From NCBI GenBank assembly GCA_944381135.1, contig CALWJY010000007.1, positions 1 to 64,000 of the forward strand: a stretch of 64,000 nt of DNA, in the 5' to 3' direction. This DNA comes from an uncultured Clostridia bacterium. GTDB lineage: Bacteria > Bacillota > Clostridia > Christensenellales > UBA1242. This document shows, piece by piece, positions 8,465 to 15,621 of the stretch. The translations under genes were made by a program, and so were the position numbers. Every line of letters begins with the position of its first letter. Positions within the stretch are counted from its first letter, which is position 1. The notes beneath the pieces are model-generated. The model made no database searches, was not told where the DNA came from, and saw only the letters and a list, made by a program, of their open reading frames with translations.

Positions 8465-8503
8465 ATTTAAAAAGAGATCAAGCAGAAAATTGTTTTGCGC
8501 GTC

Positions 8504-8857
8504 ATGATGAATGCCAAAGGTTTTTGGAAGAAGAGCGTCAAAGAACAGCCAACTCGTGCAGAACGTAAAGTGTTAAAAGAACAGGGCGTCAACATGAAAG
8601 ATTGGAAAGCGGTGATTGCTGCAACAGCGGAACTTAGAGAGAAAAACAAACCTGCACCTGTTCCACCAAAACCAACACAGGAAGACCTGCTGACACAAAT
8701 TTTGGAAGAATTGAAGAAGCAAAACGCTGATGAAGTGAAACCTGTTGAAGTCCAAGAGGTTAAGGAAGAGGCAAATGCACTTGAAGAAGCAGTTTCTGAA
8801 GAGGAAACAGAAACAAAGGTGAAAAGAACAACATCAAGAAAAACAAAAAAGGCATAG
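8504..8857 (+). CDS. Small charged protein, low-complexity tail (about 117 residues)
   Basis: A frame open from 8471 to 8857 with candidate starts at TTG 8495, ATG 8504 and ATG 8507; none has a good ribosome site, so the start is uncertain. The N-terminal part is basic (NAKGFWKKSVKEQPTRAERK), the middle is Pro-rich (PAPVPPKPTQ), followed by an acidic coiled-coil-like segment with many Glu and Val, and the end is Lys/Arg/Thr-rich (KRTTSRKTKKA). No known domain. It begins 39 bases after the lipoprotein gene and is followed by a strong terminator, so it is probably the last gene of that transcript. Confidence 0.6.
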   Translation: MMNAKGFWKKSVKEQPTRAERKVLKEQGVNMKDWKAVIAATAELREKNKPAPVPPKPTQEDLLTQILEELKKQNADEVKPVEVQEVKEEANALEEAVSEEETETKVKRTTSRKTKKA

Positions 8858-8920
8858 GCTGTTGTCAGAAGTTGAAACAAAATGGACGATTTGCCCAATG
8901 ATGTAAATTCACAAAATCAA

Positions 8921-8952
8921 AAACTCCGTCTTAATTGAGATGGAGTTTTTTT
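8921..8952 (+). terminator. Intrinsic terminator
   Basis: AACTCC(g)TCT / AGA(t)GGAGTT stem with a TAATTG loop and a run of seven T. It ends the 6602-8857 transcript. Confidence 0.85.
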
Positions 8953-9067
8953 GTTATGTTTTTTGCGAAAAAGAAGAAATCAACAACAGTTTGACGATGT
9001 TTTAAGGATAAGGCTTTTCAGGTTTGAAAATGGTGTTTTAGGAGACAAAATTTTTCAAGTTTGAAAA

Positions 9068-9094
9068 TAAAAAATGCCAAAGCGTTCTGCTTTG
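9068..9094 (-). terminator. Terminator of the tRNA-Ala transcript
   Basis: On the minus strand CAAAGC-agaac-GCTTTG is followed by GCATTTTTTATTTT. It lies 29 bases past the 3' end of the tRNA. A second short hairpin, GCACA/TGTGC, lies between. Confidence 0.75.
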
Positions 9095-9122
9095 ACACAA
9101 AATTTGCACATATTGTGCTTTT

Positions 9123-9199
9123 TGGTGGAGATAAAGAGATTCGAACTCTTGACCCCTTGCTTGCAAGGCAAGTGCTCTAGCCAGCTGAGCTATACCCCC
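9123..9199 (-). tRNA. tRNA-Ala (anticodon TGC), CCA encoded
   Basis: The minus strand reads as a complete cloverleaf: acceptor GGGGGTA pairs with TATCTCC (two G-T pairs), D-arm TAGCTCAGCTGGCTAGAGC, anticodon arm CTTGC-CTTGCAA-GCAAG with TGC in the loop, T-arm with GTTCGAATC, discriminator A and an encoded CCA. It is a single gene with its own promoter and terminator, not part of an rRNA operon in this window. Confidence 0.96.
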
Positions 9200-9212
9200 A
9201 CATTGCTATTGC

Positions 9213-9241
9213 ATTTTAACATAAATAAATTTGATTGTCAA
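9213..9241 (-). promoter_or_regulatory. tRNA-Ala promoter
   Basis: On the minus strand: TTGACA (9236-9241), a 17-bp spacer and TAAAAT (9213-9218), 13 bases before the tRNA 5' end. A near-consensus housekeeping promoter. Confidence 0.85.
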
Positions 9242-9319
9242 GAATTTTTTGAAATTTCCTGAAAAACTTAAAAATTTTTCGCAAATAGCAAAATATGCTT
9301 TGCGGTTTTCAAAAATCGG

Positions 9320-9640
9320 TTGGTTCAGAATGATAAGGAGAAGAAAAGCAGAAGGAGTCATGGATCAGAATGACAATAGGGAGATGAGATTCTTCGACTC
9401 GACATCTGACGATGTCGGCTCAGAATGACAGGTGATAGGTTATATTTATCGTCAAAAGAGAAGACTATTTAAGAATTTAGAATAATTTAGAATAGTATAA
9501 AAAGCGTCATTGACGCCGTCACGGACGCCTCAGAATGACGAAAAAATATATCTTATAGCACGACAAAAAGGTTGCCGAATGTTATTTTGACCGAAGAGGA
9601 AGAATCTCGGCAAGCGCATTGATGTGAAATTGTTATATGA
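9320..9640 (+). repeat. Cluster of REP-like palindromic repeats (block 2)
   Basis: A second array of the same family as 3174-3525. The segment 9384-9541 matches 3356-3487 almost throughout (GATGAGATTCTTCGAC, then GACTATTTAAGAATTTAG, then GCGTCATTGACGCC, then CTCAGAATGACG). It differs in the inner hairpin (CGACATC-TGAC-GATGTCG), in a short duplication around AATTTAGAATA, and in an extra GTCACGGACGCC. A decayed unit in the opposite orientation lies at about 9577-9608 (TTATTTTGACCGAAGAGGAA, then GAATCTC). No gene is supported between the tRNA promoter and the PH-domain gene. Confidence 0.85.
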
Positions 9641-9732
9641 TATTCAAAAAAACTCATTGTCACTCGGAATGGTGCGTTTAACATGTTGATATAATATAGG
9701 TTGAAAAGTCAAATTAATCAAAACAAAAAGAA

Positions 9733-9765
9733 ACAAAAAAGACGCAACGGAAGAAATTGCGTCTT
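9733..9765 (-). terminator. Terminator of the PH-domain gene
   Basis: The 9-bp stem AAGACGCAA/TTGCGTCTT has a 9-nt loop and is followed on the minus strand by a T run. It lies 44 bases beyond the stop codon of the minus-strand gene. Confidence 0.85.
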
Positions 9766-9808
9766 GGTTGAAATTTTTGTGCTTGTTTTGGCAGAATTTG
9801 AAATAAAA

Positions 9809-10189
9809 TCAAATATTGAGTTCGGAAAGTTGAACATTGTGAAGCTTGCGTTGTTCTTCCACCATTGTCGAAATCATGTCTCTGACTTGATATGGATTTT
9901 TAACATTTCTCAAAAGCATGGTTGGCCTTGTTTCGTCATTGCTCTTGATGATGATGACTCCAGTGTTGACAATTTTGCCAATCAATGATTGTCTGAGCGA
10001 AATGTCGATGATGCGATATAAGTTCACTTCCTCAATTGCAGAAAAAAGCAAACCAATGTCTGTGATGAGTTTCACCCAAGCACCTTCTTTTTTCACAAGA
10101 CGATATCTCGTGAAAGAAAGTGGCATGCCCAACCATCTCTTTCTGTCTTTCCAAATGATTTCAGTTCCTTCACCATATTTACTGCTCAT
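9809..10189 (-). CDS. Bacterial PH-domain protein (YdbT/bPH2-like)
   Basis: 126 residues with the strand-rich pattern of bacterial PH domains: RYRLVKKEGAWVKLITDIGL, then SAIEEVNLYRIIDISLRQSL, then a strand with VNTGVIIIKSND and the closing helix NPYQVRDMISTMVEEQRKL. There is no transmembrane segment, unlike many YdbS/YdbT proteins, so it should be cytosolic or peripheral. Family members are membrane- or phospholipid-linked, but their molecular role is largely unknown. The start at 10189 has AAGGAG 8 bases upstream on the minus strand, and a plausible TTTACT-17-TAAAAT promoter lies at 10223-10251. It stands alone with its own terminator. Confidence 0.8.
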   Translation of the reverse strand: MSSKYGEGTEIIWKDRKRWLGMPLSFTRYRLVKKEGAWVKLITDIGLLFSAIEEVNLYRIIDISLRQSLIGKIVNTGVIIIKSNDETRPTMLLRNVKNPYQVRDMISTMVEEQRKLHNVQLSELNI

Positions 10190-10352
10190 ATTGATTCTCC
10201 TTGATTAAATAAACTTAAATATATTTTACAATAAAAAAGACAAAAAGTAAACAATTTATTTGAAATTTTCATATTTAAGTTCAAAATTTTTGTGCGTGAT
10301 TGAGATTTTCTGAATATTTTTGATAAAAAAATCAAGATTGACCTAAATTGAC

Positions 10353-10377
10353 AACAAAAAATCCCTCTCGGGATTTC
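10353..10377 (-). terminator. Terminator of the Cys-rich peptide gene
   Basis: On the minus strand AAATCCC-GAGA-GGGATTT continues into a T run. It lies 23 bases past the stop of the 10400-10618 gene. Confidence 0.85.
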
Positions 10378-10399
10378 TTGCACCATGGCTTTGTTTTTC

Positions 10400-10618
10400 T
10401 TATTTGCAAGAGTTGCAACCGCAGTTGGAGAGCAGAATCAAGAACAAAAGGGTGTCGCAGTCAATGCAAATTTGACCGCCCTTGTTTCCGCCAAAACCAA
10501 AACCACAGCCACAGTTTTGTAAGAGCAAAAGTAAGAAGATGAGAGAGCAGCAATCAAAACCATTGCCACAGCAATCTCTGCCTACATCGCCACAATTTGA
10601 GCCTCCGAAAAAGTTCAT
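10400..10618 (-). CDS. Small cysteine- and glycine-rich hydrophobic peptide (72 residues)
   Basis: A short gene supported by a perfect AGGAGG six bases before its ATG and by its own terminator. The product has 12 cysteines in 72 residues. Its two halves look like a tandem duplication: CCSLIFLLLLLQNCGCGFGF (23-42) and CDTLLFLILLSNCGCNSCK (54-72). Each half is a hydrophobic run followed by NCGC. There is no standard signal peptide. Similar tiny Gly/Cys/Leu-rich proteins occur in spore-forming Bacillota, sometimes linked to spore or coat layers, but I cannot place this one. It could be a membrane or coat peptide, or a metal-binding or disulfide-linked structural peptide. Confidence 0.75.
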   Translation of the reverse strand: MNFFGGSNCGDVGRDCCGNGFDCCSLIFLLLLLQNCGCGFGFGGNKGGQICIDCDTLLFLILLSNCGCNSCK

Positions 10619-10882
10619 TTGTGCCTCCTAAAAAATTTTTCTTATGTACGACTTTTCGCGTGTTTAAACATCGTCTTTGAACTCGTCTTTTTGTCAACAA
10701 CAAACACCTTGGCAATCAGACAGGCACAAAGAGTGTTTTCTCTACACATTAACAATGTATTTAAAAGTTTCAAAAAATGTGCAAGCGATTTTATGCATAG
10801 TTTCACACAATTTGGAGAAAATAATAAATGTCAAAGGCGGATTGAAAGAAGTGAAAAATAAATTTTGACAAGGAGGAAAAGA

Positions 10883-11425
10883 ATGAAAAAATTTTTGACA
10901 AGATTGGCAAGTTTGTCGCTTGTGGCTGCAACTCTTGCTTTGGCAGGGTGTGGAACAAACAATTTCATCACAACAAACAAAATTGCAACCATAGGCGAGG
11001 GCGAAGGAGCGGTGCAATTTGAAAACACGGGGTCTTTTGCTTTGAGGTATGACGGTGGCAATTCCTATCACGCCATTGGAGAAGCAAATGTCATGAATCA
11101 GCAACAAGCAGACGCATTTTGGCAAGGTGTTGCACAGGCTGGAGACAATTTTGTGGTTTTGACAATTCAGTTTGATGCTGGCTCTGAATTGGTGTTTGGC
11201 TTTGTTGACGATGATGCAAATTTTGACGAACCAGACGGAACGGATGTCAAATCTTATGAAAACACCACAGAAAAGGACGACACACTTGATTTGATTTTGA
11301 GGGTGCAAGAAGAGGGCTCAAAAGACTTCAGAGTTGTCAGAACAAAGCAGGGTGAGGAGGCGACAACCTACACTGTCGATTTCACAGATTTGCAACTTCA
11401 AACAGCAAATGACACTCAAGCCTAA
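10883..11425 (+). CDS. Small lipoprotein, unknown function (180 residues)
   Basis: A type II signal peptide with lipobox LAGC near residue 23 (core LASLSLVAATLALAGC). The mature part is acidic, has a Gly/Ala-rich middle and no recognised motif. Start: the ATG at 10883 is preceded by AAGGAGGAAAAG; six upstream in-frame codons lack support. It is flanked by the Cys-rich gene on the opposite strand and closed by a terminator, so it is probably transcribed alone. The 240 bases between it and the Cys-rich gene hold no gene and no promoter that I can call with confidence. Confidence 0.82.
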   Translation: MKKFLTRLASLSLVAATLALAGCGTNNFITTNKIATIGEGEGAVQFENTGSFALRYDGGNSYHAIGEANVMNQQQADAFWQGVAQAGDNFVVLTIQFDAGSELVFGFVDDDANFDEPDGTDVKSYENTTEKDDTLDLILRVQEEGSKDFRVVRTKQGEEATTYTVDFTDLQLQTANDTQA

Positions 11426-11450
11426 GCGAAGAATGTCAAATTGAAAAACG

Positions 11451-11484
11451 AAAAAAACATATCAGACGCTTGATATGTTTTTTT
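11451..11484 (+). terminator. Intrinsic terminator after the 10883 lipoprotein gene
   Basis: AAACATATCA/TTGATATGTTT stem (one mismatch near the tip), small loop, followed by a T run. The remaining 200 bases up to the convergent dehydrogenase gene are AT-rich with no further feature. Confidence 0.85.
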
Positions 11485-11686
11485 GCATCTTATTTTTCCA
11501 TCTTTTTTGTTTCTTTATTTCCAATTTCTAATTCATTTTTGTCATTTTAATTTATTTTGATTGTTTTTTCGACAAAAATTGCTTTATTTTAAGCAAAAGT
11601 AAAAAAATTGAATGTTTTGTTTTTTTGTTTTGAATTTTATTTCAAAGCCTAAAATGCATTTTTAATGTTGTTGACAAGACTTAAAA

Positions 11687-12478
11687 TTATTTGTTTTTAT
11701 ATTTTTTCTTAAATTTTTGTTGATGTTCCCAAATGGACATCACCCATTTGTGTGGAAAAATTTTAACCATGAATGTTTGTGCTTTAGAAACGAAACCATA
11801 TAAAATCACCTCTTTGCGTTTCATTGCACCTTTCATGGCGCGTTTGATGAGTTTTTGTGGGTCATACATTGCAACATATTTTGTGATGACTTTCTGTTTT
11901 GCGTCTGTGTCAAGTGCACGGTTGAAAAAAGGTGTTTTTGTCCAATATGGGCAAAGGCAAGTGACGCTGATTTTGCGTGATTTCAACTCTCTGTTGAGGG
12001 CACGAGAATAGGAAAGCACATATGCTTTGCTTGCGCCATAAACGGCAATGTATGGAATTGGTTGGAATGCTGCAATCGAACCAAACTGCACAATCCTTCC
12101 ACCTTCTTTCATGAAAGGCAGGCACAAAAGCGTCATGTGGGTGAGCGCTTTGCAGTTTAAGTCCACCATGCCAAGTTGTGCAGAAACGGAAATTTCGTCA
12201 TATCTTCCAAACTTTCCATAGCCACTTGCATTGACAAGCCATTCCACTTGCGCCTCTTCTTTTTTGAGTGCGTTTTCAAGTGTTTGAAAACTCTCATCCT
12301 TTGTCAAATCCAAATCAAAAAACTTGAAAGGTGTTTTCAGTTCTGTTTTCATATTTTCTACATCAGGCGTGCCAAGAGCAACGCCCCAAATTTCGTCCAA
12401 ACCCAACTTGTCAATTTCAAAACAAAACCTTTGCCCCATTCCAGATGAAGCGCCCGTGATTAAGGCGATTTTTTTCAT
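11687..12478 (-). CDS. Short-chain dehydrogenase/reductase (SDR family)
   Basis: 263 residues, classical SDR. The NAD(P)-binding motif TGASSGMG is at 8-15, NASG at about 83-86, and the catalytic triad is visible as S134, Y147 and K151 (YGASK). The C-terminal extension after about residue 230 is basic and hydrophobic and might touch the membrane, as in DltE/YqjQ-type SDRs. The substrate is unknown. Start: on the minus strand AGGAGGG lies 6 bases before the ATG at 12478. It is divergent from the SPFH gene at 12635 and shares a 156-bp intergenic region with it. Family certain, function not. Confidence 0.92.
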   Translation of the reverse strand: MKKIALITGASSGMGQRFCFEIDKLGLDEIWGVALGTPDVENMKTELKTPFKFFDLDLTKDESFQTLENALKKEEAQVEWLVNASGYGKFGRYDEISVSAQLGMVDLNCKALTHMTLLCLPFMKEGGRIVQFGSIAAFQPIPYIAVYGASKAYVLSYSRALNRELKSRKISVTCLCPYWTKTPFFNRALDTDAKQKVITKYVAMYDPQKLIKRAMKGAMKRKEVILYGFVSKAQTFMVKIFPHKWVMSIWEHQQKFKKKYKNK

Positions 12479-12565
12479 TTTTCCCTCCTAATGATGATTT
12501 CATTTCAATTTTATCACTTTTTTCTTAAAAATTGCAAAGATTTGAGCGAAAATTTCATGTTTCTT

Positions 12566-12594
12566 TTGACTTTTGACCTGTGTTTTGATAAAAT
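12566..12594 (+). promoter_or_regulatory. Promoter of the ESCRT-like cluster
   Basis: TTGACT (12566-12571), 17-bp spacer, TAAAAT (12589-12594), about 40 bases before the first gene. No comparable promoter is evident in the short gaps of the next five genes, so it probably serves them all. Confidence 0.7.
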
Positions 12595-12634
12595 TTATTC
12601 AAGGAAAAGTGTTTTTTCTTTTCTTGGGAGACTT

Positions 12635-13468
12635 ATGGAACAAAACATAATCAAATTCACGGGAAGCAACGATAAGTTGTTCACAAGAGTTGTTGTGGAC
12701 AAACTGACACCAAAACTGACACTGATTGTGCCAGAAACACACAACGCCATTTTGATTAAAGATGGTCAGATGCTTCAAACGCTTTCTTCGGGCAGATTTT
12801 TGCTTGCCGATTTTTTCGATTTGAAAACCGACCTTGAAAGTGCAATTGAAATTTTGTTTATGTCCAAGACGGCAAAGTTGAAACTGCTTTGGGGCACACC
12901 TTCAAAACTTTTGATGTTTGATGAAAACTTGCAGGAGGACTATCATGCAGGTTTCAGCGGAGATTTTGAAGTGCAAATTGGGGACCCGCGAAAGTGCTAT
13001 CTCTATCTTGTCGGCGCGTCACAAGATTTGACGGCTGACGCATTGCAAGAAAGGCTTTTGTCCAATGTGGTTTCAGTCATGGAGACGGTTGTGGTGGAAT
13101 ATTTGCGCGAAAACAAAGTGCCTTTCAATCAAATTGCTGTTCATAAAAAAGAAATCTCACAAAAAGTTTTAAGTGCGCTGAGCCACAAACTTTTAAGTGA
13201 ATATGGAATTGCGGTTTTTTCTTTTAATATTGCAAACATTATCATTGACCCGGAAGATCACAAACGCCTGAGTGCGCTCGGCAAAAAAGGTTCTGAAAAC
13301 CAAGAAATCAAAACCACTTGCAGAAGATGCGGGGCAACTTTGAAAGAGGGTGTCAAGTTTTGTTCTGAATGTGGTGCGCCGGTGGATGCGGGAAAGATTT
13401 GTACAAACTGTTCTTCAGAGAACGATGCCAACGCGAAATTCTGTTCGACTTGCGGACAAAAACTTTGA
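12635..13468 (+). CDS. SPFH (band 7)-like protein with two C-terminal zinc ribbons
   Basis: 277 residues. The first about 210 resemble the bacterial SPFH / virion-core-like family (B. subtilis YdjI type): strand LIVPETHNAILIKDGQML at 30-47, a turn SSGRFLLADF, beta-rich FSGDFEVQIGDP, then a long helix and HKLLSEYGIAVFSFNIANI. The end carries two zinc ribbons: C229/C232/C243/C246 and C256/C259/C270/C273. There is no transmembrane segment. SPFH proteins scaffold membrane microdomains; in B. subtilis the relative YdjI is encoded with PspA, an ESCRT-III superfamily member. Here it heads a cluster with two Snf7-like proteins and a Vps4-like ATPase, so membrane recruitment of that machine is a reasonable inference. 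The start at 12635 follows GGGAG. Confidence 0.82.
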   Translation: MEQNIIKFTGSNDKLFTRVVVDKLTPKLTLIVPETHNAILIKDGQMLQTLSSGRFLLADFFDLKTDLESAIEILFMSKTAKLKLLWGTPSKLLMFDENLQEDYHAGFSGDFEVQIGDPRKCYLYLVGASQDLTADALQERLLSNVVSVMETVVVEYLRENKVPFNQIAVHKKEISQKVLSALSHKLLSEYGIAVFSFNIANIIIDPEDHKRLSALGKKGSENQEIKTTCRRCGATLKEGVKFCSECGAPVDAGKICTNCSSENDANAKFCSTCGQKL

Positions 13469-13527
13469 AGAGAAGATGAGAAAGAAAAGACAAGGAATGA
13501 AAAAGAAGTGAGAAAAGGAGAAGAAAT

Positions 13528-13938
13528 ATGATTGCACTGTACATCATCATTTTGCTTGTGGTTGTTGGACTTGCAATTTTCTATGTCTGCAGAGAATACA
13601 TCAAAAAACCAGCAGAAGAGAAAAATGGTGGTTCTAAAGGAATTTTGAAAAACAAAAAACAAATTGAAAACATGGTGGCAAATGTGGAAAGCATAATTGT
13701 TTATGCCAACGGAAACGATGCATTGTGCCGAAGACTTGTGGAAGTGAAAGACAACATCAGATTTTTCAATCCAACAACAAACGAAAAAGTCCTTTTGACT
13801 GACACCAAAATTGCAAATCGACTTGATGACCTCAAACTTGCCGTGGCAAAGGACAACACTCAAGAGACCTGTTTCAGACTTTTGGAAGAGGTGGAAGCAT
13901 ACATAGTTCAACGAAAAAAGGATGAAATCAACGAATGA
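13528..13938 (+). CDS. Membrane-anchored protein of the ESCRT-like cluster
   Basis: 136 residues with one N-terminal transmembrane helix (about residues 2-21, MIALYIIILLVVVGLAIFYV), a basic linker, then a cytosolic helical domain of about 100 residues. There is no cleavage site, so it should be an N-out, C-in anchor. No family recognised. The ribosome site AAAGGAGAAG precedes the ATG at 13528, and its stop overlaps the next start by four bases (ATGA), so the two are translationally coupled. It may tether the downstream filament proteins to the membrane, which is an inference from context. Confidence 0.8.
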   Translation: MIALYIIILLVVVGLAIFYVCREYIKKPAEEKNGGSKGILKNKKQIENMVANVESIIVYANGNDALCRRLVEVKDNIRFFNPTTNEKVLLTDTKIANRLDDLKLAVAKDNTQETCFRLLEEVEAYIVQRKKDEINE

Positions 13939-14294
13939 AAAGGTCACATCTGCCATCAGCATCACTTTCTGCAAACGATGTCGAGAGAGTGCAAAAAGAA
14001 TTGACGCTTGGTTTTTTGAATTTAAGTGAGGGGTTTTTCTCTCAAGCGCAAATGAATTTTGAAATTGTCCTCCAAATTGACAAAGCGTGTGCGGATGCAC
14101 ATTGGGGACTTATGCTTGCAAAGTTTCAAATCAAAAACGAGGACGAACTTTCCACAAACCCTGTGCAATTTAAAGAAGTGACGGATTCTTTGGAGTGCAA
14201 AAATGCATTGGAACTTGCTGATGAAAATTTGAAAAACATCTATTTTAGTCTGCTTGAAAACATCAACAAAATCAATGAGGGCGAGAATTATTAA
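13935..14294 (+). CDS. Small TPR-like helical protein
   Basis: 119 residues. The middle reads as a TPR-type helix pair: GFLNLSEGFFSQAQMNFEIVLQ with a following DAHWGLMLAKF segment, the standard spacing of G/A/F positions. The rest is helical and acidic. No signal peptide or membrane segment. It overlaps the preceding gene by four bases. TPR units bind protein partners, so an adaptor role inside this cluster is plausible, but no partner can be read from the sequence. Confidence 0.78.
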   Translation: MKRSHLPSASLSANDVERVQKELTLGFLNLSEGFFSQAQMNFEIVLQIDKACADAHWGLMLAKFQIKNEDELSTNPVQFKEVTDSLECKNALELADENLKNIYFSLLENINKINEGENY

Positions 14295-14359
14295 GTTGTT
14301 GTGAAAAATGCAAAAATCGGTCAAAAACGAAGAAAAGAAAAATCGAAAAAGGAGAAGAT

Positions 14360-14971
14360 ATGTGGCCATTTAGACGAAACAAATTTAAAAACCTAAACCG
14401 CGAGGATCTTGTCAATTCCATTTGCGAGTTGGAGCGTCAGGAGCGCACAGTGGAAGCGGAGGTTTTGCAAAAAATCAAAGAGATTGACGCACTTATGGAA
14501 AAAGGAAAACACGAAAAAAGCAAAGATTTGCAGTTGTTTTACGCCAAGAAAATCACACATCTAAACGAGGAAAAGCAAACTTGCATTGAAAGAGGAATGT
14601 ATCTTCTCTACAACATAAGGCTGATGAACAAACTTAAAGAGGCTTATGACAGCAACACATTCTTTAAGACGCAAACAAAAGTTCCGCTTTCAGAACTTCT
14701 TGCAGACCAAAAGCGCTTGGCAAAATTTTTGAATAAGGCGCTTGTCACAAGAGTTGCAAGTGAAGATGTCTTGACAAACGCTGACGAACTTTTCAATGAG
14801 GTGCAATCGGCATATGAGTTAAATCAGCCAATCTATGGCATAAACAAATCTGAGGACGAAATCTTGAGCATGTTTGAGCGTGAAAATGGGCTTGCAGAAC
14901 AGAATGAACTTCTGGAAGAAAAACAAAATGAAACACCAATCAAAAAGAAAAAAATGAAAATGGAGGAATGA
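14360..14971 (+). CDS. Snf7/ESCRT-III-like coiled-coil protein 1 (CHMP4/6-like)
   Basis: 203 residues, almost all helical. It starts with a hydrophobic-basic tip (MWPFRRNKFK), then a long helical hairpin: helix 1 about 14-45 (LVNSICELERQERTVEAEVL), helix 2 about 52-95 (basic KKITHLNEEKQTCIERGMYL), then shorter helices, and an acidic segment SEDEILSMFERENG at about 165-178, placed like the alpha5/MIM region of CHMP4/CHMP6. The tail is Lys-rich. The pattern of basic hairpin followed by acidic regulatory helices is that of eukaryotic and archaeal ESCRT-III subunits. This is my recognition from layout, not an alignment score. The next gene, four bases away, is a second such protein. Alternative: an unrelated coiled coil. 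Ribosome site AAAGGAGAAG. Confidence 0.72.
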   Translation: MWPFRRNKFKNLNREDLVNSICELERQERTVEAEVLQKIKEIDALMEKGKHEKSKDLQLFYAKKITHLNEEKQTCIERGMYLLYNIRLMNKLKEAYDSNTFFKTQTKVPLSELLADQKRLAKFLNKALVTRVASEDVLTNADELFNEVQSAYELNQPIYGINKSEDEILSMFERENGLAEQNELLEEKQNETPIKKKKMKMEE

Positions 14972-14975
14972 AAAA

Positions 14976-15587
14976 ATGGGACTTTTCAAATCAAAACAAC
15001 AAAAAGAAATTGAGAAAAAGATGTTGATTAAGAGGACAATCAACACCATGAACAAACAAATCAACAAATTGGAAGAGCAGAAAAAGGTTTTCATTGAGGC
15101 TGCAAAACGCGCAAAGATGAAAGATTTGGACGCACAGTTCAAACTTGCACTTTCGGGTTATAAAATGACCGTTCAGCAACAAAAGCGTGCACAAGAAATG
15201 CTTTTGAACTTTGAAATCACGGCACAAATGAAAGATGTCACCATGATGACAAGCGAATTTTTACGTGGAATGAGCGACATTTCAAAGGAAATGACAAAAC
15301 TTGCAGATGCCAAAGAGTTTGCAAAAATTCAGGCTCAGTTTGAAGAGGCAATGGCCGCCGTTGAAACTCAAACAGACCAGATGGACAACTTCATGGAAAT
15401 GAGCCAAGAAACATTCTATAACCAAGGTCTTGACAAGAGCGGAAAACAGATGAGTGATGAAGAATTTGAAAAATTCATCATGGAACAAGCAAGCCAAGAC
15501 GAACTTTCATCCGAAAACATTGACAAAGAAATGGAAGAAGTCAGAAAGAAAATTGAAAGCGAAGTTTCAGAGGATAAAAATTCTTAA
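14976..15587 (+). CDS. Snf7/ESCRT-III-like protein 2 (CHMP2-like)
   Basis: 203 residues, the closest ESCRT-III look-alike here. Basic N-terminus MGLFKSKQQKEIEKK, helical hairpin INTMNKQINKLEEQKKVFIE (about 22-41) then basic AAKRAKMKDLDAQFKLA, a Gln/Arg-rich second helix, a Met-rich stretch MMTSEFLRGMSDISKEMTKL at about 88-107, and FAKIQAQFEEAMAAVETQTD (about 114-133) matching the position and style of the CHMP2 alpha4 segment. The acidic tail ends in an amphipathic helix IDKEMEEVRKKIESE, placed where CHMP2 carries its MIT-binding motif. It lacks the PspA N-terminal signature. ESCRT-III proteins polymerise on membranes and are pulled apart by Vps4; a Vps4-like gene follows 34 bases later. Ribosome site GGAGG lies in the preceding gene's end. 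Confidence 0.8.
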   Translation: MGLFKSKQQKEIEKKMLIKRTINTMNKQINKLEEQKKVFIEAAKRAKMKDLDAQFKLALSGYKMTVQQQKRAQEMLLNFEITAQMKDVTMMTSEFLRGMSDISKEMTKLADAKEFAKIQAQFEEAMAAVETQTDQMDNFMEMSQETFYNQGLDKSGKQMSDEEFEKFIMEQASQDELSSENIDKEMEEVRKKIESEVSEDKNS

Positions 15588-15621
15588 GCTTTTGACATTT
15601 TCTTGACTTTGAGGAGCAAAA

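Noticed and set aside
9701..9988. Plus-strand open frame beginning with TTG six bases after a TATAAT-like sequence (9690-9695)
   Set aside because: It runs over the terminator and antisense through the PH-domain gene, has no -35 element or ribosome site, and its product is compositionally random.
14976..15587. Snf7-like protein considered as a plain PspA homologue
   Set aside because: It lacks the PspA N-terminal amphipathic signature and length, and the layout and tail resemble CHMP2-type ESCRT-III; kept as Snf7-like pending profile searches.
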